Source of the DNA: Isochrysis galbana
Taxonomy: Eukaryota > Haptophyta > Isochrysidales > Isochrysidaceae
DNA: 64,000 nt
Direction of reading: 5' to 3'
NCBI GenBank assembly: GCA_018136815.1
Contig: CM030938.1
Coordinates: forward strand, 1,958,202-2,022,201
Part shown: one piece after another, positions 1 through 11,298 of the stretch
How the letters are laid out: each line of letters begins with the position of its first letter
Position numbering within the stretch: position 1 is the first letter of the stretch
Program-made: the position numbers and the translations under genes
Notes under the pieces: model-generated
What the model was told of the DNA's origin: nothing
The model's input: only the letters and a program-made list of their open reading frames with translations
The model's database searches: none

Positions 1-890
1 TGTCTTTCCGCTCGCTTTCTCCACTTCACACTCATCTCATGATCAAGACTTTCCCCTTGATTTCGCCTTGCTCTCAGATTGTCATTGGTGACGGCGACGG
101 AATAGACACACTCGAAAGCACTTGCATGGCAGCGGAGGCTGTTGGGCTGGAGCTGAGTGCGAGCGCGACAATATCTTCTAATCTTCCCGCAGGGATGCGC
201 GCCGAAGGAAACAGGAGGACGGAGCACGCCATCTTGCTGCGCGCCCCTTAGAAAATGTGATACATCGACGGCTGAGACACTTGCCGTCTTGCGTTATGCG
301 TGGTGAGGGCGTGCGGTGAGTTGTTCTGTATCATGAGCTCCGCGAGGGCGATCCAAATGATCTTCGGAAGTAGTTGCCCATTCTTTCCGGCGTTCTATGA
401 AATCGTCGAGCGGCATCGAACACCTCCGAAGCTTTATTGTGCGGCGCTAGTTGCATGTGAAAAGTGAGACTCCTCTGATCCCCTTCTCATCCCCTCATTT
501 CTACATCCCTTCCCGGCCTCTGTCGCCTATGACGGCGATCCCGGTGTTGCGAGCGATTGCGCACGCACCTGCTCAATCAAGGCGTCGGGTTGCATCAGCG
601 CGTGACCGTGTGTTGGCCGCGGGCACGTCGGCGCGGTTGATTGCTAGCTACGCCCGTCGCCGAAAGGTCTCTTTCTCTTATCGCTCTCTCTTATCGCAGC
701 GCTGTTTTGTCGTTGGGATCTCGGTGTCTTTGGGTTAGTGTTTGGTTCTTTTGGGTCAGTGTAAGGGTTGAGTGTGCGTTTGAGGTTTAGGGTCTTCGTG
801 CGCTCTCCGGCCTTGTCTGCTGTTGCTGCTGCTATGCTGCGCGCCTGTCCTCTAGCTTCTCAGACTCTCAGCGTACGCAAGCGGCATAGC
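1..890. other. No recognisable gene
   Basis: I see only short open frames without a recognisable domain or start context. The stretch from about 450 to 890 is pyrimidine-rich and resembles the promoter or repeat flanks elsewhere in the window. It may hold the outer end of a gene lying to the left, but nothing supports a call. Confidence 0.4.
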
Positions 891-2440
891 CTATGTGACT
901 GGCGGAGTGCTGTGGCTGTGGCTGTGGGTGTGGACTGGGACTCTAATGATTGATGAGACAGGGGATGGGGCTCTCCAGGGGCGACCGTGCTCACGGAGGG
1001 CTGAGCACAGGGAGCATTGGGGCTGGAGGGAGGCATGGGCGCCACCGGCGGGAACACCGCTCACACCAGCCTGGGGCGACGGCGGTCGAGAGAGCTCGCC
1101 CAGAGCCCCAGGGAGTGCGGCCATGGGCGCGACTCTCGGAAGTCTGGGACAAGAGAAAACGCGGGAAACACACGGGGGCGCGCGCAAGGAAAAAATGGGG
1201 GCGCACACATGAGAAAACAAGGGACGGGGGATCGAGAGCGATCACTCCTATCCCCTAGCTCTTACTTTCCTAACACACGGGGGAAAGAGAGGAAGATCGG
1301 GATCGGAGGATCCCGATCGGACGGAGAGGATGCAACCCGAAGGGAGAAACCAAAACACGCGAAGGCGGGAAAACAAAGAGAGAGGGCCTCTCTTTGGGAA
1401 ACCTAAAGGGTGGCTCTCCCCCTAACCGCTAACCGCAACACCCCCCGCCCGATGGGACACCCAAGAAAGGGGGGTGCCCATCGCAAGAGGCGGCGAAGGG
1501 GGAGACGCAAAGCACACGCGACGGTCGAAGTCGGTGGACGGACGGACGGACGGACGGAATTACGAACAAAGACGACCGACCGTCGGAGAGTCGACGCCGT
1601 CGGCGTAGAACGGATGAGGCGGGAACGGGGATGGAGGAAAAGTGGGCGTCGGTGGCGACAGCCGCCGAGAAAGAAACGAGACCGGGCGGCGGCTCCGAGG
1701 GCGAGCCATCGGCCGAAGAGGGGCCGAGGCCGAGGCCAGAGACATGAGACATAGTCGAGGAGGGGTCGCTTCATCGTCGACAACCGAGGCGAGACATGCG
1801 CGCGAGCCATGCGCGCGGTGGTGCTCCGCCCAAAGGTGGGCGAGGCGTGCAAAGACACGCTTGGGCATCGGGCATAGGCTTGCCGAGAGCATTGAGCATT
1901 GAGATTGAGGATGTGGGGGCAGGAGGGAGGGGAAGGTGCGTGTACAATGCAAAGAGCCTTGTCGCGGGCGCCCGGGCACATCTTCTCGCCGCACGCGAGG
2001 CAGCGGCGGAGCAGCGGGGGCACGAGCGAGCGGAGCAATCCCGCTCACCGGCGCGCCACGGCTTGCTCTCAGAGGTCCTTTGGGGGCTCCTAGAGGGCCA
2101 GCAGAGGCAGCTCACAAGGCAGTGGAGGCTGGGGCTCAGCCCCTGGCCCCCCATGCCTTTCCCACGCTCGCCTCGCTGGCCATGGGTGCCACCGAGAGGC
2201 CTCTGTCTGCCTGGTGCGCGACTAGGAGCATGAGGGGGGAGCGTCAGCTCGAGGGCAGGCCCAGCGCGGGCGTGGGAGTGAGGCTCGCGACCCGCGCCCA
2301 CTGGGGTTTGGGTGGTGTTGATGAGTGCCCAGCTCATGCCAAAAGGCAGCGCGTGGGGGTGACCCACAGGCCCCCCGGAGGGGAGTTGGAGCGTTGGAGC
2401 CTACAGGGGGGGGCGCGAGGCGCCCCCCCCCCCCCATGCT
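890..2440. repeat. GC-rich dispersed repeat family 2, copy 1
   Basis: About 1.5 kb of GC-rich DNA shared in the same order with 38690-39880. Both copies have a GTGGCTGTGG-type start, a block around CAGAGCCCCAGGGAGTGCGG, a block of short purine runs, and a GC-rich end with CAGGCCCCCC-like runs before the unique flank. Part of the same family recurs inverted at 47396-47580. All six frames carry only overlapping low-complexity frames, so I treat it as non-coding. I cannot assign a transposon class. It may be a non-autonomous element or a decayed retroelement. Confidence 0.6.
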
Positions 2441-2730
2441 GATCTAAGTAAACTTTGTTGATGTTGCGACATACGACATAGTACTATACAAGATGCACTA
2501 GTAGGCTATTATTGTTGATAGATTGATCCATGATTGCTCCGGCCGTTTTGCACATACCCATAGGTATGCGTGCGCCGCAATTAGGCAGATTTTGAGTACT
2601 GCCGAGCGCCTCCATTTCTCTTGCCGGTACGCAATGTGGCGTGCAAATATTCTAGCACTTGTGAAGTACCCGAAATACTCGTCGCCCTCGCTCATTGCCC
2701 CCATCGGCCCCTCGCCGTGAAGTAGCAAAG
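2441..2730. other. AT-richer flank, 3' region of the gene to its right
   Basis: The GC-rich repeat stops abruptly near 2440. The next 290 bases are AT-richer and hold no gene. They are most likely the 3' untranslated and termination region of the minus-strand oxygenase gene that ends at 2731. Confidence 0.4.
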
Positions 2731-4406
2731 TCACTGCTGACCACCGCAAAGGTTGGTACGCCCCCGGGGCCGGCGGTAGATGTGAGGCGGCGGGTCGACA
2801 TATGCATGGAGGCGTGTGTGCTGCTGCACGTATCCAGCACCAGCGTGCACGAGGTCGCCGCGCCACACCAATACTTGGCCGAGCTCTAGCTCCAGGAGTT
2901 GCGCCCTCTCATCCGCGGACGCTCCGCTCGGGCACCCTTCAGGCCACACCCACAAACGCGTGCCCTTCTGTATGGCGACCATCGCCGATAACGGTATGTC
3001 AACGTCGCATAATTCACTAAGGCCTGCACTATTGTCTTCTGGAAGAGGTGCATCAGAGTGCGCGGGCTGCCGCCCTGCAAGTGCTGTGGCGTATACGACA
3101 TCCTCGCTCACGACTTGCACATCGCATGCATTCTCATCCTTGCCCCCGGCCTGGCCCTCGCGGTTGCCCTGCTGGTCTTCCGAGTTCGCAGTGTCGGGGT
3201 GAGGCAGAGAGCGAAGTGCGTAGCAGTCACTGACCACCTTCCGAGAACCATCAGAACAAGCAAGGAGGCCAACTGACTCAAGCCTTGCGGCGAGCAGCTG
3301 CTCTACTGCAAGAGCCCACCTATAAGATCGCCCTTGCAGACGTCTCCGCGGCTCCCCCGACTGTTCTCCATTGAAGATGGGCTCATCGAAGGGAGTTTCG
3401 TCTATAGCGGAGAGGACGTCCGGTGGTAGCAAGAGCTTTCGTGGAAGTATAACCCAGCCCCGCATGTGCAGCTCTTCGACAACTGAGGCGAATGCATCCG
3501 AGCGGGGGCTCTTGCCCTCGTCCAAGTTGAGTGCTGAGCGAAAGCGAGGACCGCCAGTCCTGGCTGCAGAGATCTCCACGCCCACACTCGCAGCAATAAC
3601 TGGGGTGGGGGAAGATGAGCGGGCGAGAGGGCGTGTAGGATCAGCTTGGGGCCGCTCCGTATCAGTCGCACTTATAGGAGCAGCTTCACGCGGCTTCTCG
3701 AAGAGATCGATTGGCAGCACCGCATACTGACGAAACTCCCCATCACCAAGCTCTGGGTTGAAATACACCCCACGAAAGTCACCGCCATACCTGCAAGGAA
3801 GCATGCAGAGGTGACTACGAGTCAGCCATGAAGCCTAGGCCATCTTGAGACCAGCTACCCCATGCCGCATGCGCGGCGTGCGCGGCATGCGGGCGTGTGC
3901 GTCGTGTACCCAGACAATACAGCCGTGCCTGGCGGGTCGCCTGAGGTGCCGGTCTCTGAATTGTACTTGAGGTAGACCGCACCGAACGTTGACATGTCGA
4001 TGGGAACTCCATCCACATCCATGCCATGCAGAAGCCCCTTTGGAAGGCCCAGCGCCTCAACCCAGGCCTTGAGGGCGGTGACGCCCTCGGCGGCTTCGGA
4101 GGCGCAGAAGCCGAGCATGACACGGCCCTCTCGCGCACGCGCCGCCGCACAAAGAGCGCGCACAGCCGCAGCAAGCGGCGGGCGCGGCTGTGCGAGCGCC
4201 CACTCTGTTGCCGAGAGACCACCTCCCAGTCCCTCGCTCCCTTGTGCGGCGGCGGCGGCGCGGTGAGAAGCATCGTACGTGCGGAGAAGTCGTTCGTGCT
4301 CCTCCAAGCATAGTCGCGCACCCGCACACCGCCCACCCGCGCCGCAGCGAGTCAGCGAAGACCAGCTGAGCGAGAGCGACAGCAACGCCGAGGCCCACAT
4401 CGCCAT
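2731..4406 (-). CDS. DUF1824-like domain fused to a 2OG-Fe(II) oxygenase
   Basis: Two exons, 4406-3910 and 3790-2731, are joined across a 119-bp GT-AG intron (phase 2, acceptor CTTCCTTGCAG), giving 518 residues. The join is needed to rebuild a motif continuing ...YLKYNS to SGYGGDFRGVYF and PIDLFEK. With the upstream VMLGFCAS and ALKAWVEALGLP stretches, this matches my memory of DUF1824, a family known mainly from cyanobacteria. The second half, residues about 330-515, looks like a 2OG-Fe(II) dioxygenase: HSD as the HxD iron motif, LELGQVLVWRGDLVHAG with the distal His, then TRLHAY with the Arg expected to hold 2-oxoglutarate. The substrate is unknown. The N-terminus is hydrophobic (ALLSLSLSWSSL), so a signal or transit peptide is likely. 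It is transcribed divergently from the oxygenase at 5044. Confidence 0.7.
3791..3909 (-). other. Intron of the DUF1824-oxygenase gene
   Basis: This is a GT-AG intron of 119 bp. On the minus strand the donor is CTGG|GTACACG and the acceptor CTTGCAG|GTATGG. Splicing keeps frame and rebuilds the conserved GYGGDFRGV stretch. Reading straight through meets a stop shortly after the donor. Confidence 0.75.
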
Positions 4407-5043
4407 CGCCGCTCCCCTAGAGTAGAGGAGAGATAAAGAGTCAGTCTATCAGAAGATTAGTTTGTCTACTCAAGAGTATATTATTTATGAAAGGTAGGAG
4501 TACATGGGCTTTAGAGTACAAGTCCCGATTGTCTCGCCGAATCTGCATCTCCTTTCTATTCATCTCGGCACGAAACAAAGAAAATTTCAGAAAGGATAGA
4601 GACGATGTGATCTATAATATATTTTCTATTCTCTCACCCTGCGCCCAACGTCTGCTAGCGCCGTCGTACCGTCTCCTCTCTCTGAAGAGAATGTGGGGAA
4701 GGACGTCGGGGGGGGAGAGAGAAAGAAAGGGGGAGAGAGAGAGTAGGGAGAGCGCGCGGGGGGGGGGGGGGGAGCGAGAGAGTGGGAGGCAGGCAGGTAG
4801 AGAAAGATCTCTGGAGAAGAGGTGAGAGAGCACAGCACATAGCACGAAGAAAACAAGATCGATCTCCGGATATTCTGAAAATTCAATATTTTCACAAAGA
4901 ACGAGAACCGCATTTTTCGTTGGAAAAGCCATTTCTCCATCCGCTCTCTTGCCCTCCGCATCTCCCCTCCACCCCTCCCCCTTCCCCGCGCTCCCCGCCC
5001 TCCCCCCCTTCCCTCGCCGTCTCGCCCCAACCCCCTCCCACCC
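4407..5043. promoter_or_regulatory. Divergent promoter region between two oxygenase genes
   Basis: This 637-bp gap separates two start codons on opposite strands, so it must carry both promoters. It holds a purine-rich tract (about 4707-4815) with a G run, then a pyrimidine-rich C/T tract (about 4935-5040) just before the ATG at 5044. Pyrimidine-rich tracts precede several other start codons in the window (27450, 40816, 53322), so this may be a core promoter or initiator habit of the organism. No TATA box is evident. Confidence 0.45.
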
Positions 5044-6156
5044 ATGGCAGTCGCCTCCCTCGTGCTCACCTCCCTCTACCTTGCCAAGCTGCGGGGAAAG
5101 GCGAGGCGGCGCCTCTCAGCCGGCCAGCTGGAGGAGGACCAGGCGGGCCATGCCTCCACACGGCACTTTGACGACGGCTTTCACCCTGCCGGCTGCCCTG
5201 CGCCACCCACAGTGCTGCCGCCGCCCACTGTCCGCTCTGAACGGCTTGTGCACGGTGGGCGCAGAGAACTTGTGGTGATAGCAGAGGCGCTCGAACCGGA
5301 GCTCGCCCATGCGGCATTCGACTTTTCCGCCACCCACGGTGGGCCCTGGGGTACCTACCTGCAGCTTGACGCACTCCACGCAGATGGATCGTTCGAGCTA
5401 AGCCCGAGTGCGGCGAGCCTTGATGAGCCGCGCATTGCGGAACTCGCCCTCCAAATTGTGCGCTCTCTTCTCGAGAGGGAGGCGGGAGAGATCCTCCGTC
5501 CCGATCTAGATCGCGTGCATGGGTTCGGCGTCTGGTCCGTCATGGGAGGTGTCGGCCGCATGACGGAGTACCACATGGACTACGCCGAGATGTATCGGCG
5601 TAAAACAGGCATCCTGCGTCCGCCGCTGCACGGGATCACGCTGCAGCTATCCCCGGTTTCAGCGGACGAGATTGAGGGCGGCACCTTCGGTGCTCACGTG
5701 GGCGGCCTACGTCACTACGCCAAATACGGATATAAGTGCCGCTTGGCACCCTTCGAGGGGGATACGCCCACTCCCGATTGGGGCTGCGATGCTGGCTGGA
5801 GGTTTGCACCCTTCGCATTCAATCAGGCGACGGTGTGCGCGGGCGATCTGCCCCACGCCGCTAGCCGCATCATGCGGTGGCCCAATCACACGCCGCGCAT
5901 CGTCATCGGCATCAACACATTCACCCACGTAGAGGGTCCGACTGAAGCCCTGTTGCCACAACACTCAGCTGCGTTCCGACGTGCAATGAAGTTGCAGAAG
6001 CTCGAAGCAGTGCTGGCAAAGCTGCCACGGGATGAGCTGGCAAGGATCCTTCACGCAAGGGTCTTGGCTCGACGGGAGAAGCAAGCCATTTCCAACGAGA
6101 ACAAACTCAGTGCTCTCGCAGAATGTGCTAGGAGCACTCGCGGCGCTGGGCATTAG
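5044..6156 (+). CDS. 2OG-Fe(II) oxygenase, single exon
   Basis: The 370-residue protein starts at an ATG right after a C/T-rich leader. EYHMDYAEMY supplies the iron-binding HxD (His 177, Asp 179). AGDLPHAASRI supplies the distal His (271), and TPRIVIGIN a basic residue where 2-oxoglutarate is gripped. Between them lies a long cysteine-containing insert (GYKCRLAP, DWGCDAGW). The layout fits a prolyl-hydroxylase or phytanoyl-hydroxylase-like double-stranded beta helix, but the substrate cannot be read. A short N-terminal hydrophobic stretch (AVASLVLTSLYLAKL) may be a signal anchor. The C-terminus is a charged helix. The partner across the divergent promoter is also a 2OG oxygenase but is not a close paralogue. 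Confidence 0.75.
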   Translation: MAVASLVLTSLYLAKLRGKARRRLSAGQLEEDQAGHASTRHFDDGFHPAGCPAPPTVLPPPTVRSERLVHGGRRELVVIAEALEPELAHAAFDFSATHGGPWGTYLQLDALHADGSFELSPSAASLDEPRIAELALQIVRSLLEREAGEILRPDLDRVHGFGVWSVMGGVGRMTEYHMDYAEMYRRKTGILRPPLHGITLQLSPVSADEIEGGTFGAHVGGLRHYAKYGYKCRLAPFEGDTPTPDWGCDAGWRFAPFAFNQATVCAGDLPHAASRIMRWPNHTPRIVIGINTFTHVEGPTEALLPQHSAAFRRAMKLQKLEAVLAKLPRDELARILHARVLARREKQAISNENKLSALAECARSTRGAGH

Positions 6157-6900
6157 GCGAACAGAACGCATCGATGAAATACCGCGCATTTTCTAGCCAC
6201 GTAGGAATCATAGCGACTCGTCAGCCGTGCGGAGCAATCGTAGGAGACAGCAAGACTGCATGGAGATATGTGTGCCATTTCGGCAGCTTTGAGGGCACAG
6301 ATCCGTGATGCTCCCCGTAAACGTTGTCGCCAGGGATGGCGAAATTATACGGACACGACAACGATATCATTCCGCTCCTTATCCGCTACCGTCGGGTACA
6401 GGGTGACCCATGTTGAGGTTCACTAGGTGGTCAATCGGTGGGACACATTATACAACGTAGGTAACACAGGAGCATAGGACAGCCCGTCTCGATGCATGTC
6501 ACGGCGCGGGAATCATGTCATAGCTTCGCATGCACCATAGATGCAAGTTGTAGTCGAACTAGAAGCATTGCACAGTAGGCAATCGACAATAGGCCGTTAG
6601 ACAATAGGGCGTGTGCGACGTTCTTGTGCCGCCAACGTCATGCAGGCGGCGCGCAATTGTTGTCATCTAATATGCGCACCTAGGCGCCAGGCCCTAGCGC
6701 TAGTAAGACACTATGAAGTGAGTACATGAACCTCTACTAACAAGGCACCCCCAGCCCTCCGACCGACCCCCTTTTTGCCCGCGCCCACCCACGCACGCTT
6801 TGCCAGCACACTTCCAACTGCCTAATAGCGCGTGCGGCTACCAGTACCAGACGGTGGGGGCACGTGCGCCATCCAAGGTGGCACACGAGCTGTTGCGCAA
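6157..6900. other. Intergenic DNA, nothing recognised
   Basis: About 740 bp of mixed composition with no open frame worth calling. It is probably the 3' region of the oxygenase followed by unique intergenic DNA, before the GC-rich repeat starts near 6950. Confidence 0.4.
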
Positions 6901-6949
6901 TCGGAGTAGGTGGTGGGGTGCTTGCGCTTGCCGCAACTAAGTTTATACT

Positions 6950-7500
6950 TGGTTGCCCCATGGGGGGGCACGAGCCCCCCCCTCTCTCCACTCCTCCCCT
7001 GCCATGGGGGAGGAACCACTCATCCTCCTGGCACGCCTGATGGCTTGCCAGGAGGCCACTGCCCTGCTGACCCACTCTCTCCCTGGCAGGCACGCCTGCC
7101 TCGCGCGTCCTGGCCTGTCGTGGCCAGCCCATCGCTCCAACCCCCCCTCCCCCCCTGGTCGACAGGCAGACAGGTGCAGAGTGGGGGCCCCAGAGGCCCA
7201 GGAGCGCCAGCGAGGGGGAGGCAGGGGAGGCCAGGGCCCAGCCCCAGCCTCCTCTGCCCCCTGAGCTGGCCTCCAGGAGCCTCCAAGGGCCGCCAGAGGG
7301 CAGCTGCAGGCCTGCCGCAGGCGCGCCATCGCGCGTGCCGCAGGAGAGGGGAGAGAGAGCGCGGAGAAGGGGGTGGGCGGAGCGAGAGCTCCGCTCACCG
7401 AAAAATTGGTAAGTCCCGCGCACCTGTTTACGGGATAAGTCGGGACAGAGTCGGCCGCCCACTCGGAGACACAGGAGGAAGGGGAGGAAAGATCACCGGG
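6950..7500. repeat. GC-rich repeat, diverged family 1 relative
   Basis: This block has runs such as CATGGGGGGGCACGAG, paired inverted with similar runs near 15690, and CCAGGGCCCAGCCCCAG-type blocks like those in the family 1 copy beginning at 7810. Open frames on both strands overlap completely and are low-complexity, so they are not genes. The border with unique DNA at 7500-7640 is blurred. Confidence 0.4.
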
Positions 7501-7809
7501 GGGGGGCGCGGGCCACCGGACCATATCTAAGCCCTTCACCCCTATCCCCCTAGTAGTGCACGGGGGGAGCCGCCTTATGGCGGGGGGAGAGAAGGGCCGG
7601 GGGACCGGGGGAGTGGGGGTGTAGAAAGTATGCTACGTGCTACGTGTAGTAGGTAGTGGTTCCATTCGCCGCGAGTGCCTGCCCGAGCAAAACTCCTGTA
7701 AAAGGGAGAACGTGGTAGGACGTGACGTACGAAATCGGGGGCCGCCGCGCTAAGCTGCCGATTTTGTGCTCGCTTTGGATCCATGGGTTAATCCTCCTCT
7801 TCTCACTAA

Positions 7810-8690
7810 TCTTATGATTGGTCGCCATGGAGGGGGGCCTCGCGCCCCCCCCACTCTCTCGACTCCCCTCATGGGGGGCGAGAACCATCCACCCCCCTGC
7901 GCTGCCTCTTGGCATGTAGGGGGGACTCACCCAGACTGCCCAGACTCTCCCTGAGAGTCGGGCACAGATCGCACGCCCTGGCCCGCGTTGGCCTGCTTCT
8001 CGCTCTGACCAACCCCTCCTCCCCCTGGGCCCCCCTGATCAGGAGCCCCCAGCCAGCTCCTGTCGACCGGCAGGGGCTCGAGAGCCAGCGAGGGAGAGGC
8101 AGGAGGGGCCAGGGCCATGCCCCAGCCTCACCTGCCCCCTGAGCTGTGCTCCCAGGCCCCTGCAGGCCTCCTGGGGACCTGAAGAGGGGCCGCAGGCGCG
8201 CGCCATGGGCCAGAGCCGCAGGGAAGAGAGGAGGAAGAGGAAAGAGGGAGGGGAGGGGGGAGTGGCAGCTCCCCCCTCCGGCGTTTACGTGTCTTCTCGC
8301 CCCGTTTGGGTAAGAGAAGACGGGGGCACCAGAACCAGGAGGGAAGGGCCGCGGCTCGCCGCGGCCACTCGCCTCGGCGAGAGAGATTAGCGCTTCTGGG
8401 CTCCCATTCACGAGTGCCCCCCCCCCCCCCCTGCGTTGTTTTTACCCGAAAGGGGTTTTCCCCCAGCGTGGACTCGAGGAGAGGACGTGCTGGGGTGCGC
8501 GGGGTCGGTGCGTGCACTGGGGGGAGGACAAATATCGAGGGGAGGGGGCAGTGCCCCCTCCCCCCGGTAGCACTCGGACACCTGGCTCGTCAGGCATGGC
8601 GGGATTCCGGGACGGAAAAGTTGTGTCCAATTAGCTAGTGGGGTTGGCTAGGATATAACATTAATTATTTTATATTAATCCTCCTCTTCT
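7810..8690 (+). repeat. GC-rich dispersed repeat family 1, copy A (intact reference)
   Basis: About 880 bp that recur inverted at 17500-18205, partly at 34905-35150 and, interrupted by a transposon, at 58440-59920. Marker blocks are GTTTTTACCCGAAAGG, CGTTTGGGTAAGAGAAGACG, GACAAATATCGAGGGGAGG and the 3' end ACCTGGCTCGTCAGGCATGG followed by TAGCTAGTGGGGTTGGCTAGG. No frame gives a credible protein. Family 1 ends within an AT-rich tail (ATTAATTATTTTAT). It looks like a non-coding mobile element, but I could not find target-site duplications. Confidence 0.65.
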
Positions 8691-8765
8691 AGGTCTCTCG
8701 TCTCGTATGGTTAAATGAACTCTCTTGGCTCGACATCGGGAGACGTCTCGATTTAAGTCGGGGGG

Positions 8766-9640
8766 TGTTGTATTCCTGCCCATCTGAAGGCTGTAGGCAT
8801 GAATATTCGTGTAAGGCACGCGCTCATAATTACAATTGAACAGTTCCCCGTGTTGCCACTGACGCACAAGACACACAGATTCGGATTCCCCATGGTCTCA
8901 AGTCCAGGTTTGCAGATTTTGGTCTCGAAATTTGCGATTCGAATTTTGTTTTTGCTGTCACCATAATTGTTGGCTCGTTTAAGGTAATAAACCGGCATGA
9001 CTTCGACTTCTCGTTCTGCAGTCGCTCTGCGAGACTCTCTCTCTCTCTCTCTCCGTCCGCCTCTCCTCGGCCGACGGCAGGAAGATTCGTCCAAAACATT
9101 CTCCGGTCCCAAGATATCTCGTGGGGGGTCTCTCCGCGCTCCGCGAGGGAAAGGTCGCGATCTCGCTCCGAGATTGGCCTCGCGCCCTCCCACGCTGCCC
9201 CGCCGTGCCCTCGGTCCCTCGCCCCCCCCGCGGCAGGTTCTTTCCCTCGGCGTGCCGTCCGTCGCCTCCGGCCCTCTTCTCTTACCTTCTCTTCTTGATG
9301 TCATCAAATGTTCCATGACCGTCGGTTGTCTTCTCTCGTCTATCGGTCATAGCTCCCCAACGAGATCTGCCCTCGTTGTGTCGGCCTCCCCTCTGTCGCA
9401 TGTCTGCGCGTTGCTGAGTTGCCCTGGTGCCGACGCCTGGCCGTCCGTCCAGGTGTGGTTAGTTTTCACCCCGTTTGGGTTAGTTTGTGTGGCTCTGTGT
9501 CTTCGAGCTTTTTGTAGCAACTTCGTCGAGGCCCACCGTGTTCCCAAGCGAGTCCCCCCGAGTTCCCGAGTCTATACCCCGAGTCAACGAGTCAATACAA
9601 GTCAAGCACGCGCCTGAGCCACCCCCAGTCGCCTGCCACC
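8766..9640 (+). repeat. LINE 5' region repeat, copy 1 (start of element B)
   Basis: About 875 bp almost identical to 61289-62161. Both start at TGTTGTATTCCTGCCC and diverge after CCACCCCAGTCGCCTGCC-like sequence. Parts of it also occur in both arms of the large inverted repeat. It sits directly upstream of the ORF of LINE element B, so it is most likely that family's 5' untranslated and promoter region. It has no coding frame of its own. Confidence 0.65.
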
Positions 9641-9706
9641 ACCTCCCACAAGCCTCCTTCCACACTTCCGCGCCCTCCGTGCGTCGTACGTCGTGCGTCG
9701 ATCACC

Positions 9707-10274
9707 ATGCCCGTAATCACCCCCGAGGAAAGCTCCATGAGCTACCATCAAGAACCGCATTCCGCGCTAGCTGCCGGCGCGCCCTCGCAGGCAATCTCCA
9801 AGAGTGACGAGATGAGCCTTGCTCTGACAGCGGGCAAGAAAACTAAAAGACAGAAGGCGACCGTCCGATGGGAGACAAGACTCCCTGTCTTGAAAGGAAA
9901 ATGGAAACCAATATCGCAACTATACAAATTCAACTTTCTAACACCCCGTGACTCATATGTACACTTCAAACACATCCTACATAGAAGGATCGCAACGGCC
10001 AATAGGTTTGCTGGCGACCCCACATGCCGCTTTTGCGGGACGGCTCCCGAATCGTCAATACCAATACACTTAGCGCTTAGCGCGGTGCAACGCGACCGAC
10101 CCGGTCTTTGCTTACATTGAAAGGCTCCTGAATATACCAAGCCCTATACAACACGAGGCGGCACAGCGACTTTTCTGCTATCAAGTCGATAGACCCCACC
10201 CCTCCTCGGGATATCTAGGTACCCAGGCATGGAGGTACATACATACTAACGGACTTCTACAACGTCCACTATGG
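9707..10274 (+). pseudogene. Element B ORF: short N-terminus joined to RT C-terminal zinc-knuckle region
   Basis: The ATG at 9707 opens a frame that enters LTPRDSYVHFKHILHRRI and a CRFCGTAPESS zinc-knuckle half, typical of the region after the thumb in non-LTR reverse transcriptases. The frame then breaks. A homologous AWRYI stretch appears in another frame near 10227, where CATA is tandemly duplicated. The catalytic RT and endonuclease domains are absent. Element A interrupts it at 10274. Confidence 0.6.
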
Positions 10275-11256
10275 TGGGAGCACCTAGCCACAATATATAC
10301 ATCCCCGATGATGACGGCGAGAGATACACACCTCCACTTCAAGCACCTAACCCACAGAAGGATAGGCACATACAACCGGTTCGCGGATAGGGACAAAACC
10401 TGCCGCATGTGCAAAGCGTCTAACGAATCTTCCACCCACTTGGGAGAATGCCCGAGGGTAGTCAAGATTTTCGAAACGCTCGACAAACTGGCAAGGTACA
10501 CCCCCCGAAGTGGTAGAAGCAGGGAAGAGGTAATCATAGACAACCTTTTCATGCACCCCCGGGGGGAAACACCGCGATCGCTCACCATACTCTACACTCT
10601 AGCGTGGAGATATATTTTGACGGACTTTTACAGGATACACTACGATGGCATTGAATTCTCGGAGGAATCAGTGTTGATAAGAACGATAGATAGATACACG
10701 ACGCTAAGCAAGGCACTACTTTTTGCGAGTACAACAGACTCGGCTAGGACCGCCCAAGCAGGCATGGGCAGACAGCCGAAGAAAAGGATCGACATGAACG
10801 ATGTATACCCTATATTCACACTAGGTGCAAGAGGTAAGCTAGAACCAAGTCTAGAGTTACAAGCCCTGACCACCAAGTTGGGGGTGGCATATATAACTGC
10901 CGAGAGACCCGAACCAGAACAAGACTAAGACGTGATACACCTCGACGGGACATAAATCCACCGAAACGCGATAGCGGCCAGCGAGGGCGAGAAAGAGACG
11001 AGCGCGCCCGCGACCCGACAGACACACAACGACAACTAACCAATAACAGGCCTGCCCGGAACCCGCGCTCTGAACCAGGCTCGTGGTAGCGCACCCGAGC
11101 CGAACCCCGGATACCGAAGACAAAGGAATGAAGGGGAGAAGGGGAGGAGGTGGAGGAAAGGGAAATTAAGGGCGGTGGTGTCAGGGATGGGGAAGTACCC
11201 TAGGTTAGTAGGTGTGTAGCCCAGAATCTTCAGATGTTTTTTTTTTTTTTTTTTTT
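10275..11256 (+). mobile_element. 5'-truncated LINE (element A) nested in element B
   Basis: This 982-bp insertion is flanked by a 17-bp direct repeat, TACAACGTCCACTATGG, at 10258-10274 and 11257-11273. It starts inside the RT C-terminal region and carries an open frame to 10928, a 3' untranslated region and a run of about 20 T residues. The 5' truncation plus a target-site duplication is the classic outcome of target-primed reverse transcription. The tail is poly-T on the coding strand, not poly-A. Confidence 0.8.
10308..10928 (+). pseudogene. LINE reverse transcriptase C-terminal fragment (element A)
   Basis: An open 206-codon frame contains MMTARDTHLHFKHLTHRRIG, a C-x2-C...H-x4-C knuckle (CRMCKASNESSTHLGEC), then AWRYILTDFYRIHYD. 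It is closely similar to the end of the 1066-residue ORF of element C. No catalytic domain remains, so it encodes only the tail of the polyprotein. Confidence 0.75.
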
Positions 11257-11298
11257 TACAACGTCCACTATGGAAACGCGGAAGCTAGATCGTCGAAA
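11257..11298 (+). repeat. Target-site duplications of elements A and C
   Basis: 11257-11273 repeats the 17 bp at 10258-10274 (element A). 11281-11298, GAAGCTAGATCGTCGAAA, repeats exactly at 14834-14851 (element C). The two lie 8 bp apart within the coding sequence of element B, so A and C are separate insertions in the same short stretch. Confidence 0.85.

Noticed and set aside
8200-8640. Coding frames in GC-rich repeat family 1
   Set aside because: Frames on both strands overlap fully, change between copies and have no motif.
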